Origin: CBDDCX01 sp965226925
GTDB taxonomy: Bacteria; Gemmatimonadota; Gemmatimonadetes; Longimicrobiales; Gaopeijiaceae
Assembly: GCA_965226925.1 (NCBI GenBank)
Contig: CBDDEN010000009.1
Location: 186,001-250,000 of the forward strand
Direction: 5' to 3'
DNA: 64,000 nucleotides
Shown: in pieces, positions 1 to 7,120 of the stretch
Position numbering within the stretch: position 1 is the first letter of the stretch
Layout of the letters: every line of letters begins with the position of its first letter
Notes under the pieces: generated by a model
Told to the model about the DNA's origin: nothing
Seen by the model: only the letters and a program-made list of their open reading frames with translations
Database searches by the model: none
Made by a program: the position numbers and the translations under genes

Positions 1-561
1 ATCGGGAGTGGTCCGAACAGCACGACGCTGCACTACGACACGAACCGCCGGCAGACGCGAGCCGGGGACCTCGTGGTGCTCGACATCGGGGCGGAGTACG
101 GGCAGTACTCGGCCGACATCACCCGGACCGTCCCGGTCGACGGACGCTACACCGAGCGTCAACGTGCCATCTACGAGCTGGTCCTGGGCGCCCAGCAGGC
201 GGCCATCGACGCCACGCGCCCCGGCGTCACCCTCGGTCAACTGACGAGAACGGCCAGGGAGTACATCGATCAGAACAGCGGCGAGGTGTGCGGCGGGACG
301 TCCTGCAACCGGTACTTCATCCACGGCCTGTCGCACTGGCTCGGCATGCGGGTGCACGACGTCGGCGACTACTCCACTCCGCTCGCCCCGGGCATGGTCT
401 TCACCATCGAGCCGGGTATCTACATCGAGGACGAGCAGATCGGCGTCCGCATCGAGGACGACATTCTGGTGACACCGACGGGTGCGGAGGTGCTCTCGGC
501 GGGAGCGCCTCGAAGCGTCGAGGAGATCGAAGCGCTCATGCGCAGGCCGCTGTTGCCGTAG
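1..561 (+). CDS. Xaa-Pro aminopeptidase (M24 family), C-terminal part
   Basis: Only the last 186 residues lie in the window; the frame is open from base 1, so the start is upstream. This is the pita-bread catalytic domain of a dinuclear-metal M24 peptidase that removes an N-terminal residue preceding proline. Visible metal ligands follow the PepP order: D28 in DIGAEYG, D39 in SADITRT, a His in the GLSHWLG stretch, a Glu in EPGIYIE and a Glu in GVRIEDD. The domain runs to its natural end with no lesion. It ends 61 bases before the BstA-like gene on the same strand, so the two may be co-transcribed. The family call is secure; substrate preference within the family is inferred. Confidence 0.9.
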   Translation: MGSGPNSTTLHYDTNRRQTRAGDLVVLDIGAEYGQYSADITRTVPVDGRYTERQRAIYELVLGAQQAAIDATRPGVTLGQLTRTAREYIDQNSGEVCGGTSCNRYFIHGLSHWLGMRVHDVGDYSTPLAPGMVFTIEPGIYIEDEQIGVRIEDDILVTPTGAEVLSAGAPRSVEEIEALMRRPLLP

Positions 562-622
562 CGGGGAACGGGGGCGGGTACTTCCGCCTACAAGACCGCC
601 ACCCACAACACACGAGGACACC

Positions 623-1147
623 ATGAGCGACCCGCGGTATCCCATCGGACCCTTCCAAGCGGGGGGCGCACTCACCCCCGAAGAGCGCACGACGCTGCTC
701 GGACAGATCGAGGAGGCGCCGGCCAAGCTCCGCGAGGCCGTGGCCGGCCTCGACGACACTCAACTCGACACGCCCTACCGGGATGGAGGCTGGACCGTCC
801 GTCAAGTCGTCCACCACGTGGCGGACAGCCACATCAACGCCTACCTGCGGCTGCGCTGGGCCCTCACCGAGGACGGCACGGTGGTCAAGCCGTACGAGGA
901 GAAGGACTGGGCCAAGCTTCCCGACGCGTCATCGGCCCCGGTCGAGATCTCGCTGAACCTGCTCGACGCGCTCCACACGCGCTGGCTCATACTCTGGCGG
1001 GCCATGAAAGAGGAGGACTTCGCCCGTACCTGGAAGGGGCCCGACTTCGGGTTTCTGCCGGTGGACGACCTGGTGCGGTTGTACGCGTGGCATGGGAAGC
1101 ACCATGTGGCGCATGTCACGGGGGTGAGGGGGAGGATGGGGTGGTAG
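623..1147 (+). CDS. DinB/BstA-like putative metal-dependent hydrolase or thiol transferase
   Basis: A 174-residue four-helix-bundle protein of the DinB-like superfamily, closest in motif to the YfiT/BstA group of bacillithiol S-transferases and putative metal hydrolases. The three expected metal-binding histidines are present: one in the VVHHVADSH helix and two in the C-terminal HGKHHVAH motif. The ATG at 623 gives a normal family length. The stop TAG (1145-1147) lies 12 bases before a tRNA-Pro 3' fragment begins, so this gene is the last conserved gene before the accessory island. The low-molecular-weight thiol it would use is not deducible from sequence. Confidence 0.85.
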   Translation: MSDPRYPIGPFQAGGALTPEERTTLLGQIEEAPAKLREAVAGLDDTQLDTPYRDGGWTVRQVVHHVADSHINAYLRLRWALTEDGTVVKPYEEKDWAKLPDASSAPVEISLNLLDALHTRWLILWRAMKEEDFARTWKGPDFGFLPVDDLVRLYAWHGKHHVAHVTGVRGRMGW

Positions 1148-1159
1148 TCCATTGATACC

Positions 1160-1209
1160 GCACTTGCTTTGGGTGCAGGGGGTCCCCGGTTCGAACCCGG
1201 GCGCCCCGA
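1160..1209 (+). other. 3' half of a tRNA-Pro (TGG), likely attachment-site remnant
   Basis: Sequence shows the 3' half of a tRNA: anticodon stem CTTGC/GCAGG (1163-1167, 1175-1179) closing a seven-base loop TTTGGGT with anticodon TGG, a five-base variable loop, T stem CCCGG/CCGGG around TTCGAAC, a 3' acceptor strand CGCCCCG and discriminator A at 1209. No matching 5' acceptor (CGGGGCG) or D arm exists upstream; that space is occupied by the end of the BstA-like gene. It therefore cannot be a functional tRNA. A tRNA 3' half beginning near the anticodon stem is the usual footprint of tyrosine-recombinase integration, so I read it as an att site. Confidence 0.8.
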
Positions 1210-1245
1210 CTGACGTAAGCGGTTATCAACATTGTGGTTACATAA

Positions 1246-1295
1246 GACCCCTCTACGAGATTCTCGGGAGGGGTCTCTATGTTGGTCTCTATGTT
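1246..1295 (+). repeat. Hairpin plus two 12-bp-spaced direct repeats (att module, Pro copy)
   Basis: An eight-base-pair stem GACCCCTC/GAGGGGTC (1246-1253, 1268-1275) is followed by TCTCTATGTT at 1274-1283 and again at 1286-1295, a 12-base period. The same hairpin-plus-double-repeat arrangement recurs after the tRNA-Ala fragment. Candidate roles are a terminator at the element edge and arm-type integrase binding sites; both are inferred. Confidence 0.6.
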
Positions 1296-1533
1296 GGGGA
1301 CGAGATTGGGCTGTTTTGAGGCTCACATCAAGCCGTCACGTCGGGGCGCGATCTCGCGGTCTCTGGTGTGCCACAGCTTGATGCCACCGACGCCAGGCAT
1401 TTAGGCTGCGATCCAGAAGAGACAACCAGTCCGGTGGGTTCTCATGGCAAAGACGGTCGCGCGGCTGCCCGAGTCTTGCGGTCTCGGGTTTTAGTCGTCA
1501 TTCAGGCGTGACGGACCGTGCGGGCACTAAGTT

Positions 1534-1577
1534 GCTTTGCAAGCCAGAGGTCGCCGGTTCGATCCCGGCTGGCTCCA
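1534..1577 (+). other. 3' half of a tRNA-Ala (TGC), likely attachment-site remnant
   Basis: Identity to a tRNA begins at the last bases of the anticodon stem: C1535, loop TTTGCAA with anticodon TGC, 3' stem strand GCCAG, variable loop AGGTC, T stem GCCGG/CCGGC around TTCGATC, acceptor strand TGGCTCC and A1577. The bases just upstream (GTTG) do not pair with GCCAG, and no 5' half is present, so recombination probably replaced everything 5' of the anticodon loop. The downstream sequence resembles that after the tRNA-Pro fragment, which marks both as ends of related integrative elements. Confidence 0.78.
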
Positions 1578-1610
1578 CTGAGGTAAAGCGTTTGTTCATA
1601 TGATGTTATG

Positions 1611-1663
1611 AGAGACGCCCTTGGTCGGTCGGCCGAGGGGGTCTCTATGTTTCTCTCTATGTT
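1611..1663 (+). repeat. Hairpin plus two 12-bp-spaced direct repeats (att module, Ala copy)
   Basis: An imperfect hairpin (AGAGAC 1611-1616 with GTCTCT 1641-1646) is followed by TCTCTATGTT at 1642-1651 and 1654-1663, again 12 bases apart. Spacing from the tRNA fragment is similar to the Pro copy. Further downstream both modules also share GCGGTCTCTGG (1356-1366, 1734-1744) and a TGATGCCACC block (1380-1389 and about 1758-1767), so the homology extends about 200 bases beyond each tRNA fragment. Confidence 0.6.
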
Positions 1664-1984
1664 GAGCACCGTTGCCAAGTTCCAAGGGTGGCCTACGGGT
1701 AGTGTCGTGTGGATTGCATCGATTGGCGATCAGGCGGTCTCTGGGGGCGACTCAAGCTGATGCCACCAACACAAGGTACCAAGGCCGCCATCGCCTTGAG
1801 ACGGCCAGCTCGGTAGGCTCTTGCGGGAATGTGCCAGCCGCCGCGGTCCGTCGGAGGCAAGGCTGCCTAGGTTGAGTGCCGCTCGGGAATGGTCACTCTT
1901 CCTGCCGTTCAGAATGGGGGGAGGTAACTCGCGGTATCGGCTGTCTGTGCCCAACTTCCGAACCTGGGTGTCGGGAGTGGGGAA

Positions 1985-1999
1985 GTTATGTGACATGAG
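1985..1999 (+). promoter_or_regulatory. Recurring GTTATGTGACATGAG motif upstream of CBASS
   Basis: ATGTGACATGAG here (1988-1999) is identical to bases 4796-4807 upstream of the TIR gene, and a near copy (GTTATATGACATGA, 3639-3652) precedes the HEPN gene. The copies lie 22 to 56 bases before the respective start codons. A shared promoter/operator element or a module-boundary recombination site are both possible; the function is not known. Confidence 0.4.
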
Positions 2000-2047
2000 C
2001 TCTCAGAGTATTCACTTGGACGCTGTTCATGGGACCGACCTAGTCCG

Positions 2048-2964
2048 ATGTCACTTGAGAACGACCTGCACGCTTGGACTCGGCACCGTCGAGCGAACGG
2101 AGAAAGACAAGCAGGATCGGACCGAACGCATGGTCCTTGATGCCATCGAGGTCTGCCGAGCCCACCCCGCGTTTGATGAGTGCAAGCTCCGCGTCTTCGC
2201 TAACCCGGGGTCCTACGCCAACAACACTAACGTACTGCTGGACAGCCGACGTGGACGTCGCCGGTCGAATGCACCGAGGTCGTGTACTGGGGCGAGGCCG
2301 TTGAGGGTGCGGGGGACCCAGGAACACCCTACAAGGGCATTTGGACGCCGACCGTCCTGCGAGAAGGATTGGTCAGTTCAAGACCGCTCTCTCGTCGAGG
2401 GCCAGTTCCCGAAGCAGGTGGCACACGAGCGGATCGACCGCGATCGCGGTCAATTCGAGTTCAGCACGAGTCGATGCGGATGTCGTCCCATGCTTCAGCT
2501 ACATCTACTACTACCGAGGTGGGGGCTCAGTCACCGGGACGAAGATCTTCCCGAAGAGCGGTGCACCCATCGTCAACCACCCGGACCAGCAACTGGCGAA
2601 CGGTCGGGACAAGAACAACCGCACCGATTACGCCTTCAAGAAGACCGTTCGAATCATGAAACGAGTGTCCCTCGAGATGGTTGATGAGGGAGTTTCGCCT
2701 TCCTTGGCTTCTTACTTCGTCGAGTGTCTCGTCTACAATTGTCCGGACGACCTGTTCACCCGCTCCACGTGGACCGATACCGTGAAAGCATGCCTCTTCC
2801 ACATCTGGGACAACCTGGAAGGTGACGAACCATCGACGGAGGGAGAGCGCTGGATGGAGGTGAACGGCATCTTCTTCCTATTCCACCCCGGCCAAGAGTG
2901 GACTAGGCGGCTTGGTCGAGGCTTTGCGAACGACGCATGGAATTACCTAGGGTTTGGTGAATGA
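2048..2964 (+). pseudogene. CBASS CD-NTase (cyclic oligonucleotide synthase), fragmented N-terminal half
   Basis: The intact C-terminal half (about 2480-2964) matches the SMODS nucleotidyltransferases of CBASS: VDADVVPCF with the third catalytic Asp, the NHPDQQLANG stretch, PSLASYFVECLVYN and a tryptophan-rich end. The N-terminal half is encoded but spread over three frames: a start at 2048 (MSLENDLHAW), then GSYANNTNV with the nucleotide-binding GS motif, then DVDVA with the paired Asp at about 2245, then EVVYWGEAVEG. At least six frame changes occur between 2080 and 2470, so as written no synthase is made. All active-site residues survive across the frames, which fits recent decay or indel errors. 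The stop overlaps the Cap15 start as ATGA. The enzyme would make a cyclic nucleotide upon phage infection and activate Cap15. Confidence 0.78.
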
Positions 2965-3578
2965 AGCGACGAATCCTTGTACACGTGGTAGCCTTCGTGG
3001 TCGTCGGGGTTTTCGCGCTCGGGATCTGGTCGACCGAGGGCTCCTTTCAGCCAAGCTGGCTCCGATTCTACTCGGCGGCTGTGCTGACTGCGTTGCTCGT
3101 TGTCGCTCTATGGGACTACGTCCTCTGGCGCGTTCCCTGGGCCCAGAGGGTCCCCCTGGTACCACGGGATCTGCGAGGGACGTGGCGCGGGACGCTCAGT
3201 TCGATGTGGAAGGACCCAACCACGCTCGAGTCTCCCCCGCCCAAGACGGTGTACCTGGTCATTCGGCAGACCGCATTTCGCACGTCGGTCTTGCTCCTCA
3301 CTGACGAGTCGCGGTCGACGTCATCCATGGCACAGGTGTCGAATGACGGCACTACAGTCTCGCTGGACTACATGTACCTCAGCTTCCCGGACTCACGGTT
3401 GGAGGAGCGTAGCAGAATCCACCACGGCTCCACTTCGTTCGTGGTTGCAGGTCTACCCGCCACAAGACTCCGAGGCAGATACTGGACCAACCGCGACTCG
3501 CGCGGAGAACTCGATTTCTCTGATCGAGTTAACACGCTAGCCGACGACTTCGAGGCAGCCCAGTGCCTGTTCAGCTGA
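2961..3578 (+). CDS. cap15: Cap15-like CBASS effector (2TM + beta-barrel)
   Basis: A 205-residue protein with two N-terminal transmembrane segments (about residues 5-25 and 33-52) and a beta-rich soluble domain, the architecture of the Cap15 / S-2TMBeta effectors. Family-like features include PRDLRGTWRGTLSSMW at the start of the barrel, VYLVIRQT, a serine-rich DESRSTSSMA stretch, and RLRGRYWTNRDSRGEL near the end. In known systems the barrel binds the cyclic nucleotide made by the CD-NTase and the protein oligomerises in the inner membrane to depolarise it. The ATG overlaps the CD-NTase stop, so the two were translationally coupled. The gene is intact although its partner is broken. Confidence 0.82.
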   Translation: MKRRILVHVVAFVVVGVFALGIWSTEGSFQPSWLRFYSAAVLTALLVVALWDYVLWRVPWAQRVPLVPRDLRGTWRGTLSSMWKDPTTLESPPPKTVYLVIRQTAFRTSVLLLTDESRSTSSMAQVSNDGTTVSLDYMYLSFPDSRLEERSRIHHGSTSFVVAGLPATRLRGRYWTNRDSRGELDFSDRVNTLADDFEAAQCLFS

Positions 3579-3638
3579 CGACCGCTGAGGGGTGTGGCTG
3601 TCCAGTCTGCCGCCTCCGCGTCGTGAATCAGTGAGCCC

Positions 3639-3652
3639 GTTATATGACATGA
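3639..3652 (+). promoter_or_regulatory. Recurring GTTATATGACATGA motif upstream of the HEPN gene
   Basis: This is the second copy of the boundary motif. It ends 22 bases before the candidate start at 3675 and follows a short imperfect inverted repeat that starts just after the Cap15 stop. Role unknown. Confidence 0.35.
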
Positions 3653-3674
3653 ATCCTCTTGCCGGTACCGCCCT

Positions 3675-4637
3675 ATGAGTTCGGGCTTCAGTAATGTCGA
3701 AGGACTCGGCGATCGCATGGAGATTTCGATGCCAACCGACGATGAAGGATACCTCGGTCGCGAGTGTCCAGATGCACCGTGCGAAGGGTACTTCAAGGTC
3801 AAGCCGGGTACAGGCCTCACAGGCTCGGATCTGTCGTGTCACTGCCCCTACTGCGGGCACACGGACTCACATCAGGTCTTCTGGACATCGGACCAGATCG
3901 AATATGCCGAGTCCATCGCCCTCAGAAGATTCTCCGAAGCACTCAACGAAGATCTGAAGGGCCTGGAGTTTGAGCATAAACCTAAGGGTGCCTTCGGCAT
4001 CGGGATCAGTATGAAGCTTCAACCCGGGGCTCCCATCCCGATTCGGCATTACCGCGAACGACAGTTGGAAACGCATATCAGATGCGATACCTGCACGTTG
4101 GAGTATGCTGTCTACGGCCTCTTCGGGTTTTGTCCGGACTGCGCGACGCACAACTCGCTACAGATACTCCTGCGGAATCTTGCATTGGTCGAGAAGCAAA
4201 TCGCCCTCGCAGGTGGGCTAGAGGAAGCTGACTTCCGCCAACACCTTATCGAAGACAGCCTGGAGAACTGCATCTCGGCCTTCGACGGCTTCGGCCGAGA
4301 GGCGTCTCGCGTCTTCGCCGAAGGGAGAAAAGAGGCAGCGAAACCGGTGTCATTCCAAAACCTGGAAAGCGCCTCCGAAAAGCTTGCATCGCGTTGGGCG
4401 CTCGACTTCCGAGGAGCCGTCCCATCCGATACCTGGAGCCTCGCCCACCAAGGGTTCATGAGGCGCCACGTAATCGCGCACCGAGCAGGCGTCGTTGATC
4501 AGCGTTACATCGACGAGACGGGCGACACGACGGTGGAGGTGGGTCGCCGTGTCGTGATTAGCGAGGATGAGGTCTCCTTGCTGGCAGCTGCTGTCGAGGT
4601 TCTAGGGAGGACCCTGACTTCGCTTCTTTTCAAGTAG
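3675..4637 (+). CDS. Zinc-ribbon protein with C-terminal HEPN-like Rx4H motif, putative defence gene
   Basis: A 320-residue soluble protein I cannot assign to a named family. It has two zinc-binding units: C31-x4-C36 with C57-x2-C60, and C137-x2-C140 with C153-x2-C156. The C-terminal helical region contains R264-x4-H269 (RHVIAH), the Rx4-6H signature of HEPN ribonuclease-type domains, in a context (MRRHVIAHRAGVVD) typical of HEPN proteins. Its position between a CBASS locus and a TIR gene on the same strand supports an anti-phage or RNA-cleaving role, which is inference. Met at 3717 is an alternative start, just ahead of the first zinc ribbon. No lesion is seen. Confidence 0.6.
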   Translation: MSSGFSNVEGLGDRMEISMPTDDEGYLGRECPDAPCEGYFKVKPGTGLTGSDLSCHCPYCGHTDSHQVFWTSDQIEYAESIALRRFSEALNEDLKGLEFEHKPKGAFGIGISMKLQPGAPIPIRHYRERQLETHIRCDTCTLEYAVYGLFGFCPDCATHNSLQILLRNLALVEKQIALAGGLEEADFRQHLIEDSLENCISAFDGFGREASRVFAEGRKEAAKPVSFQNLESASEKLASRWALDFRGAVPSDTWSLAHQGFMRRHVIAHRAGVVDQRYIDETGDTTVEVGRRVVISEDEVSLLAAAVEVLGRTLTSLLFK

Positions 4638-4795
4638 AGTGCGGGAGGCGTCGACCGCGGATTCACACCAGATAACGCCGCTCTCCCGCCGGACCCTTCG
4701 ACGCCCCAGCTAACGGACGGTCTAGTTGAACCTATGCGACAACGGGCTGCCGAACCCCTATTGTGACCCGGAATCTACCGATTCTTCGACATACA
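4638..4795 (+). other. Intergenic region with inverted repeat after the HEPN gene
   Basis: No gene is seen. GGCGTCGA shortly after the HEPN stop is matched by TCGACGCC about 45 bases later, forming an eight-base-pair stem that could be a terminator or part of a recombination site. GTTGAAC near 4725 resembles an integron attC core (GTTRRRY), but I found no matching RYYYAAC partner. Confidence 0.3.
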
Positions 4796-4807
4796 ATGTG
4801 ACATGAG
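4796..4807 (+). promoter_or_regulatory. Recurring ATGTGACATGAG motif upstream of the TIR gene
   Basis: Twelve bases identical to 1988-1999, lying 56 bases before the GTG start of the TIR gene. Third copy of the island boundary motif; function unknown. Confidence 0.4.
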
Positions 4808-4863
4808 TTTCTGCAGTAAGAAGTTAGAGAACGGCTAAGGGCCGCTCCAACGGGAGTCAACCG

Positions 4864-5736
4864 GTGCCCAATCCTCTTTGGCTAACCTACGCATGGTCGG
4901 ACAACGAAGACGGCGACTTCGACCACCTTGTCGCCCGACTTCAGGAATCTGGCATCAACCTCGTTTTCGATCGTATCCAGCTCATCCCCGGCCGTCGACT
5001 TTAGGAACAGATCGCCGACCGAATCACATCTGGTGACTTGTCCGGGTGGGGCTATTTCCTCACACCCTCAAGCATCGAAAGTCAGGCATGTCGTGAAGAG
5101 CTGTCCTACGCGCTTGACCGAGCGCTCAGTACGAAGGGACCCGAATTTCCGCTCATCGGCCTCCTTCATGGTGTTCCTATTTCTGAAGTCCCAGTTGCTC
5201 TGAAGGTTAGGCTCTGCGTCGACCTCGCCGCTCCCGATTGGGTGGAGTCCATATCAGCCGCCGTCGAAGGGCGGCCGCCTCAGGTAGCGCCCTCCGATCC
5301 CGGGAGCATACGCCTAGACTTCCACCCTCAGTACGATGCAGCAACCGGCCAATCGGCGTGCGAGTTCCGTCCAAGACTAGGCCAGGTCACATACTGGCGA
5401 GTTGCCTTTCCGGCCGGGCTTCTCGAGGCCTCGGTAGGACGCGGTCCAGCCGGAGGCGGTGGAGTTGGCGGAAACATGAACAACTACCTCGAAGGGACTG
5501 TAGCTATCGACGGTGAGTCGATGCGATTCGTGGGCTCAGGGGACCCCCTTACGCCTGCAACCTCCGCATACCTTATATACTCCGGGCACCCTCCCGGACG
5601 AGTTTGCTTCGGCGAATCACGGCAACCCTTCGCGATGCCCACCGAGTGGATCAATTGGAGGGTTGGCACCAACGGCCCATTGTATCCGAAGCGCAGTCTC
5701 AAGGGAGCGCGTGCGGCCGTGCCGGTGGGCAACTAG
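4864..5736 (+). pseudogene. TIR-domain protein with in-frame TAG
   Basis: From a GTG at 4864 the frame encodes a TIR fold: WLTYAWSDNEDG as strand A, RLQESGINLVFDR, then GWGYFLTPSSIESQ and CREELSYAL with the expected catalytic Glu region. A TAG at 5002-5004 interrupts the frame at GRRL-stop-EQIADRI, where related proteins have a sense codon, probably Trp. Downstream the frame is open to 5736 and adds about 150 residues of uncharacterised C-terminal domain, perhaps a sensor. TIR proteins in such loci act as NAD hydrolases or NAD-derived signal makers. The stop codon itself is split by the IS630 insertion (TA | G) and regenerated by it. Confidence 0.72.
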
Positions 5737-6842
5737 TGGACTGTAACACGTGAACGTTAAGCGACGTGGATGCGTCGCGAGGGGTCATCATACTGCCACT
5801 TCACGGTTCTTGGATCGTCGTTGTAGCGACGGATGTAGGTCATGATGCGTCGGGCGAGGTCGTTCACGGAGGTGAAGACGCCGCGGTGGATGAGATCGCG
5901 CTCGATCTTGGAGAACCACAGCTCGACTTGGTTGAGCCAAGAGGAGTAGGTAGGGGTAAAGTGCAACGTGACGTTGGGGTGAGCGTCGAGGAAGGCTTGA
6001 ACGCGCTGCGTCTTGTGAGCCGAGAGGTTGTCGAGGATGATGTGGATTTCCCGATCCTCGGGCTGCCTGACCACGATATCGGTCAGGAAAGCCACGAACT
6101 CCTGGCTCGTATGGCGGGCCGTGGTCTTGCCCACAACCTCGCCGGTCTGAGTGTCGAGCGCGGCGTAGAGCGAGAGGGTGCCGTGGCGGACGTACTCGAA
6201 CCCGTGCCGCTCGGCCCTGCCGGGCGACAGGGGCAGAACCGGATCTTTGCGGTCCAGCGCTTGAATAGCCGTCTTCTCGTCCACGCAAAGCACGACGGCA
6301 TGTTGCGGGGGATTGAGATAGAGCCCGATCACATCGGCGGCCTTCTCCTCGAACTCGGGGTCGTTGGACGCCATGTAGCGCTCCATCCGATGAGGCTGAA
6401 CCCCGTGCTTCTTCCAGGTCCGAGCCACCATCATGTGGTGGACGCCGAGCTTCTTGGCCAGGCGCCGCGTGCTCCAATGCGTCGACCCGTCGGTCGGCTT
6501 CGTGCGCGTCCAGTTCAGGATCCGCGCCTCCACCTTGGGTGTCAGCACCGTCACGGGCCGTCCCTCGTGCCGGACGTAGAGTCCGGCCAGCCGCTCGGCC
6601 AGGAACCGCTTCTTCCACTTGCTGATGAACGGCTCCGAGCAATCGACCCGACTCGCGATCTCTCGGTACGTCACCCCGTCAGCCAGCAAGAGCAGCACCC
6701 GAGCGATCCGAGCATCATCGGCACGCCCTGCCCGACTCTTCGCACGCCGCCCGAGCTCGGCACGTTCCCGCTCGGTCAATCTGATCGGATCAGTTTTCAT
6801 ACCATTCAATCTACCACTAATCATTTATATGTTACAGTCCAC
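5736..6842. mobile_element. IS630-family insertion sequence, complete
   Basis: The 1107-bp element is bounded by perfect 13-bp inverted repeats GTGGACTGTAACA (5736-5748) and its complement (6830-6842), and is flanked by TA at 5734-5735 and 6843-6844, the TA target duplication characteristic of the IS630/Tc1-mariner superfamily. The AC before and GT after extend the apparent palindrome by chance. It carries one intact transposase gene on the minus strand and looks recently active. Confidence 0.92.
5757..6800 (-). CDS. IS630-family transposase
   Basis: A transposase of about 347 residues with an N-terminal helix-turn-helix (TYREIASRVDCSEPFISKWKKR), a winged-helix-like second DNA-binding part, and a DDE catalytic domain: D in VLCVDEK, D in IILDNLSAHK and E in LNQVELWFSK. 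The frame is uninterrupted. The ATG giving MKTDPIRL was chosen; a Met eight codons upstream (6824) is possible. It catalyses cut-and-paste movement into TA dinucleotides. Confidence 0.93.
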   Translation of the reverse strand: MKTDPIRLTERERAELGRRAKSRAGRADDARIARVLLLLADGVTYREIASRVDCSEPFISKWKKRFLAERLAGLYVRHEGRPVTVLTPKVEARILNWTRTKPTDGSTHWSTRRLAKKLGVHHMMVARTWKKHGVQPHRMERYMASNDPEFEEKAADVIGLYLNPPQHAVVLCVDEKTAIQALDRKDPVLPLSPGRAERHGFEYVRHGTLSLYAALDTQTGEVVGKTTARHTSQEFVAFLTDIVVRQPEDREIHIILDNLSAHKTQRVQAFLDAHPNVTLHFTPTYSSWLNQVELWFSKIERDLIHRGVFTSVNDLARRIMTYIRRYNDDPRTVKWQYDDPSRRIHVA

Positions 6843-6844
6843 TA

Positions 6845-7073
6845 GTCCCAGGCCGACCGAGCGGACGTCGCCCTCGAGGCAAACAGGGCGAGGCGAGAGT
6901 GTACGCGACTCCGAATCCCAAAGAGTGAGAATCTCGTCGATCCGCTCCACCGCGGACCGAGTCGATGTCGGACGCACGAGCACGGCGACCCGCATCCCCC
7001 GATCGAGGAGGTTCCTCAGGAGGTATCGGCCGAGAAGGCCGGTCGCCCCGGTGAGTAGAGTGTGGTCGGGCAT
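6845..7073 (-). pseudogene. NAD-dependent epimerase/SDR, N-terminal fragment
   Basis: The first ~75 residues of an extended short-chain dehydrogenase or thioester-reductase-like protein: TGATGLLGRYLL contains the Rossmann TGxxGxxG motif, followed by VAVLVRPTS and a CLEGDV segment. The frame then runs into the IS630 end and stops, so the catalytic YxxxK part is missing. AGGGGA lies just before the ATG at 7073, and the gene follows the phosphatase gene on the same strand. The rest of the gene is not on the other side of the insertion sequence, so the truncation marks the right edge of the accessory island. Confidence 0.75.
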
Positions 7074-7120
7074 CTTCCCCTGTGGTGGCACACGGTCCGG
7101 CCGGGCCGCACGCCTGCAAA

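Noticed and set aside
1160..1209. A complete tRNA-Pro gene
   Set aside because: No 5' acceptor strand or D arm can be found; the space upstream is coding sequence of the BstA-like gene.
841..1326. Minus-strand frame across the tRNA-Pro fragment
   Set aside because: It reads RPGSNRGPPAP, the usual antisense translation of a tRNA T arm, and overlaps the BstA-like gene.
1821..2684. A single intact 287-residue protein at this locus
   Set aside because: Only parts of this frame match the CD-NTase; the rest is out of frame with the conserved motifs.
4638..4800. Integron attC sites separating the defence genes
   Set aside because: GTTGAAC resembles an attC core but no matching RYYYAAC partner with a proper L/R hairpin was found in any of the three intergenic regions, and there is no integron integrase in the window.
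5766..6845. Long plus-strand frame opposite the IS630 transposase
   Set aside because: It is the antisense shadow of the transposase, with no family-like sequence.
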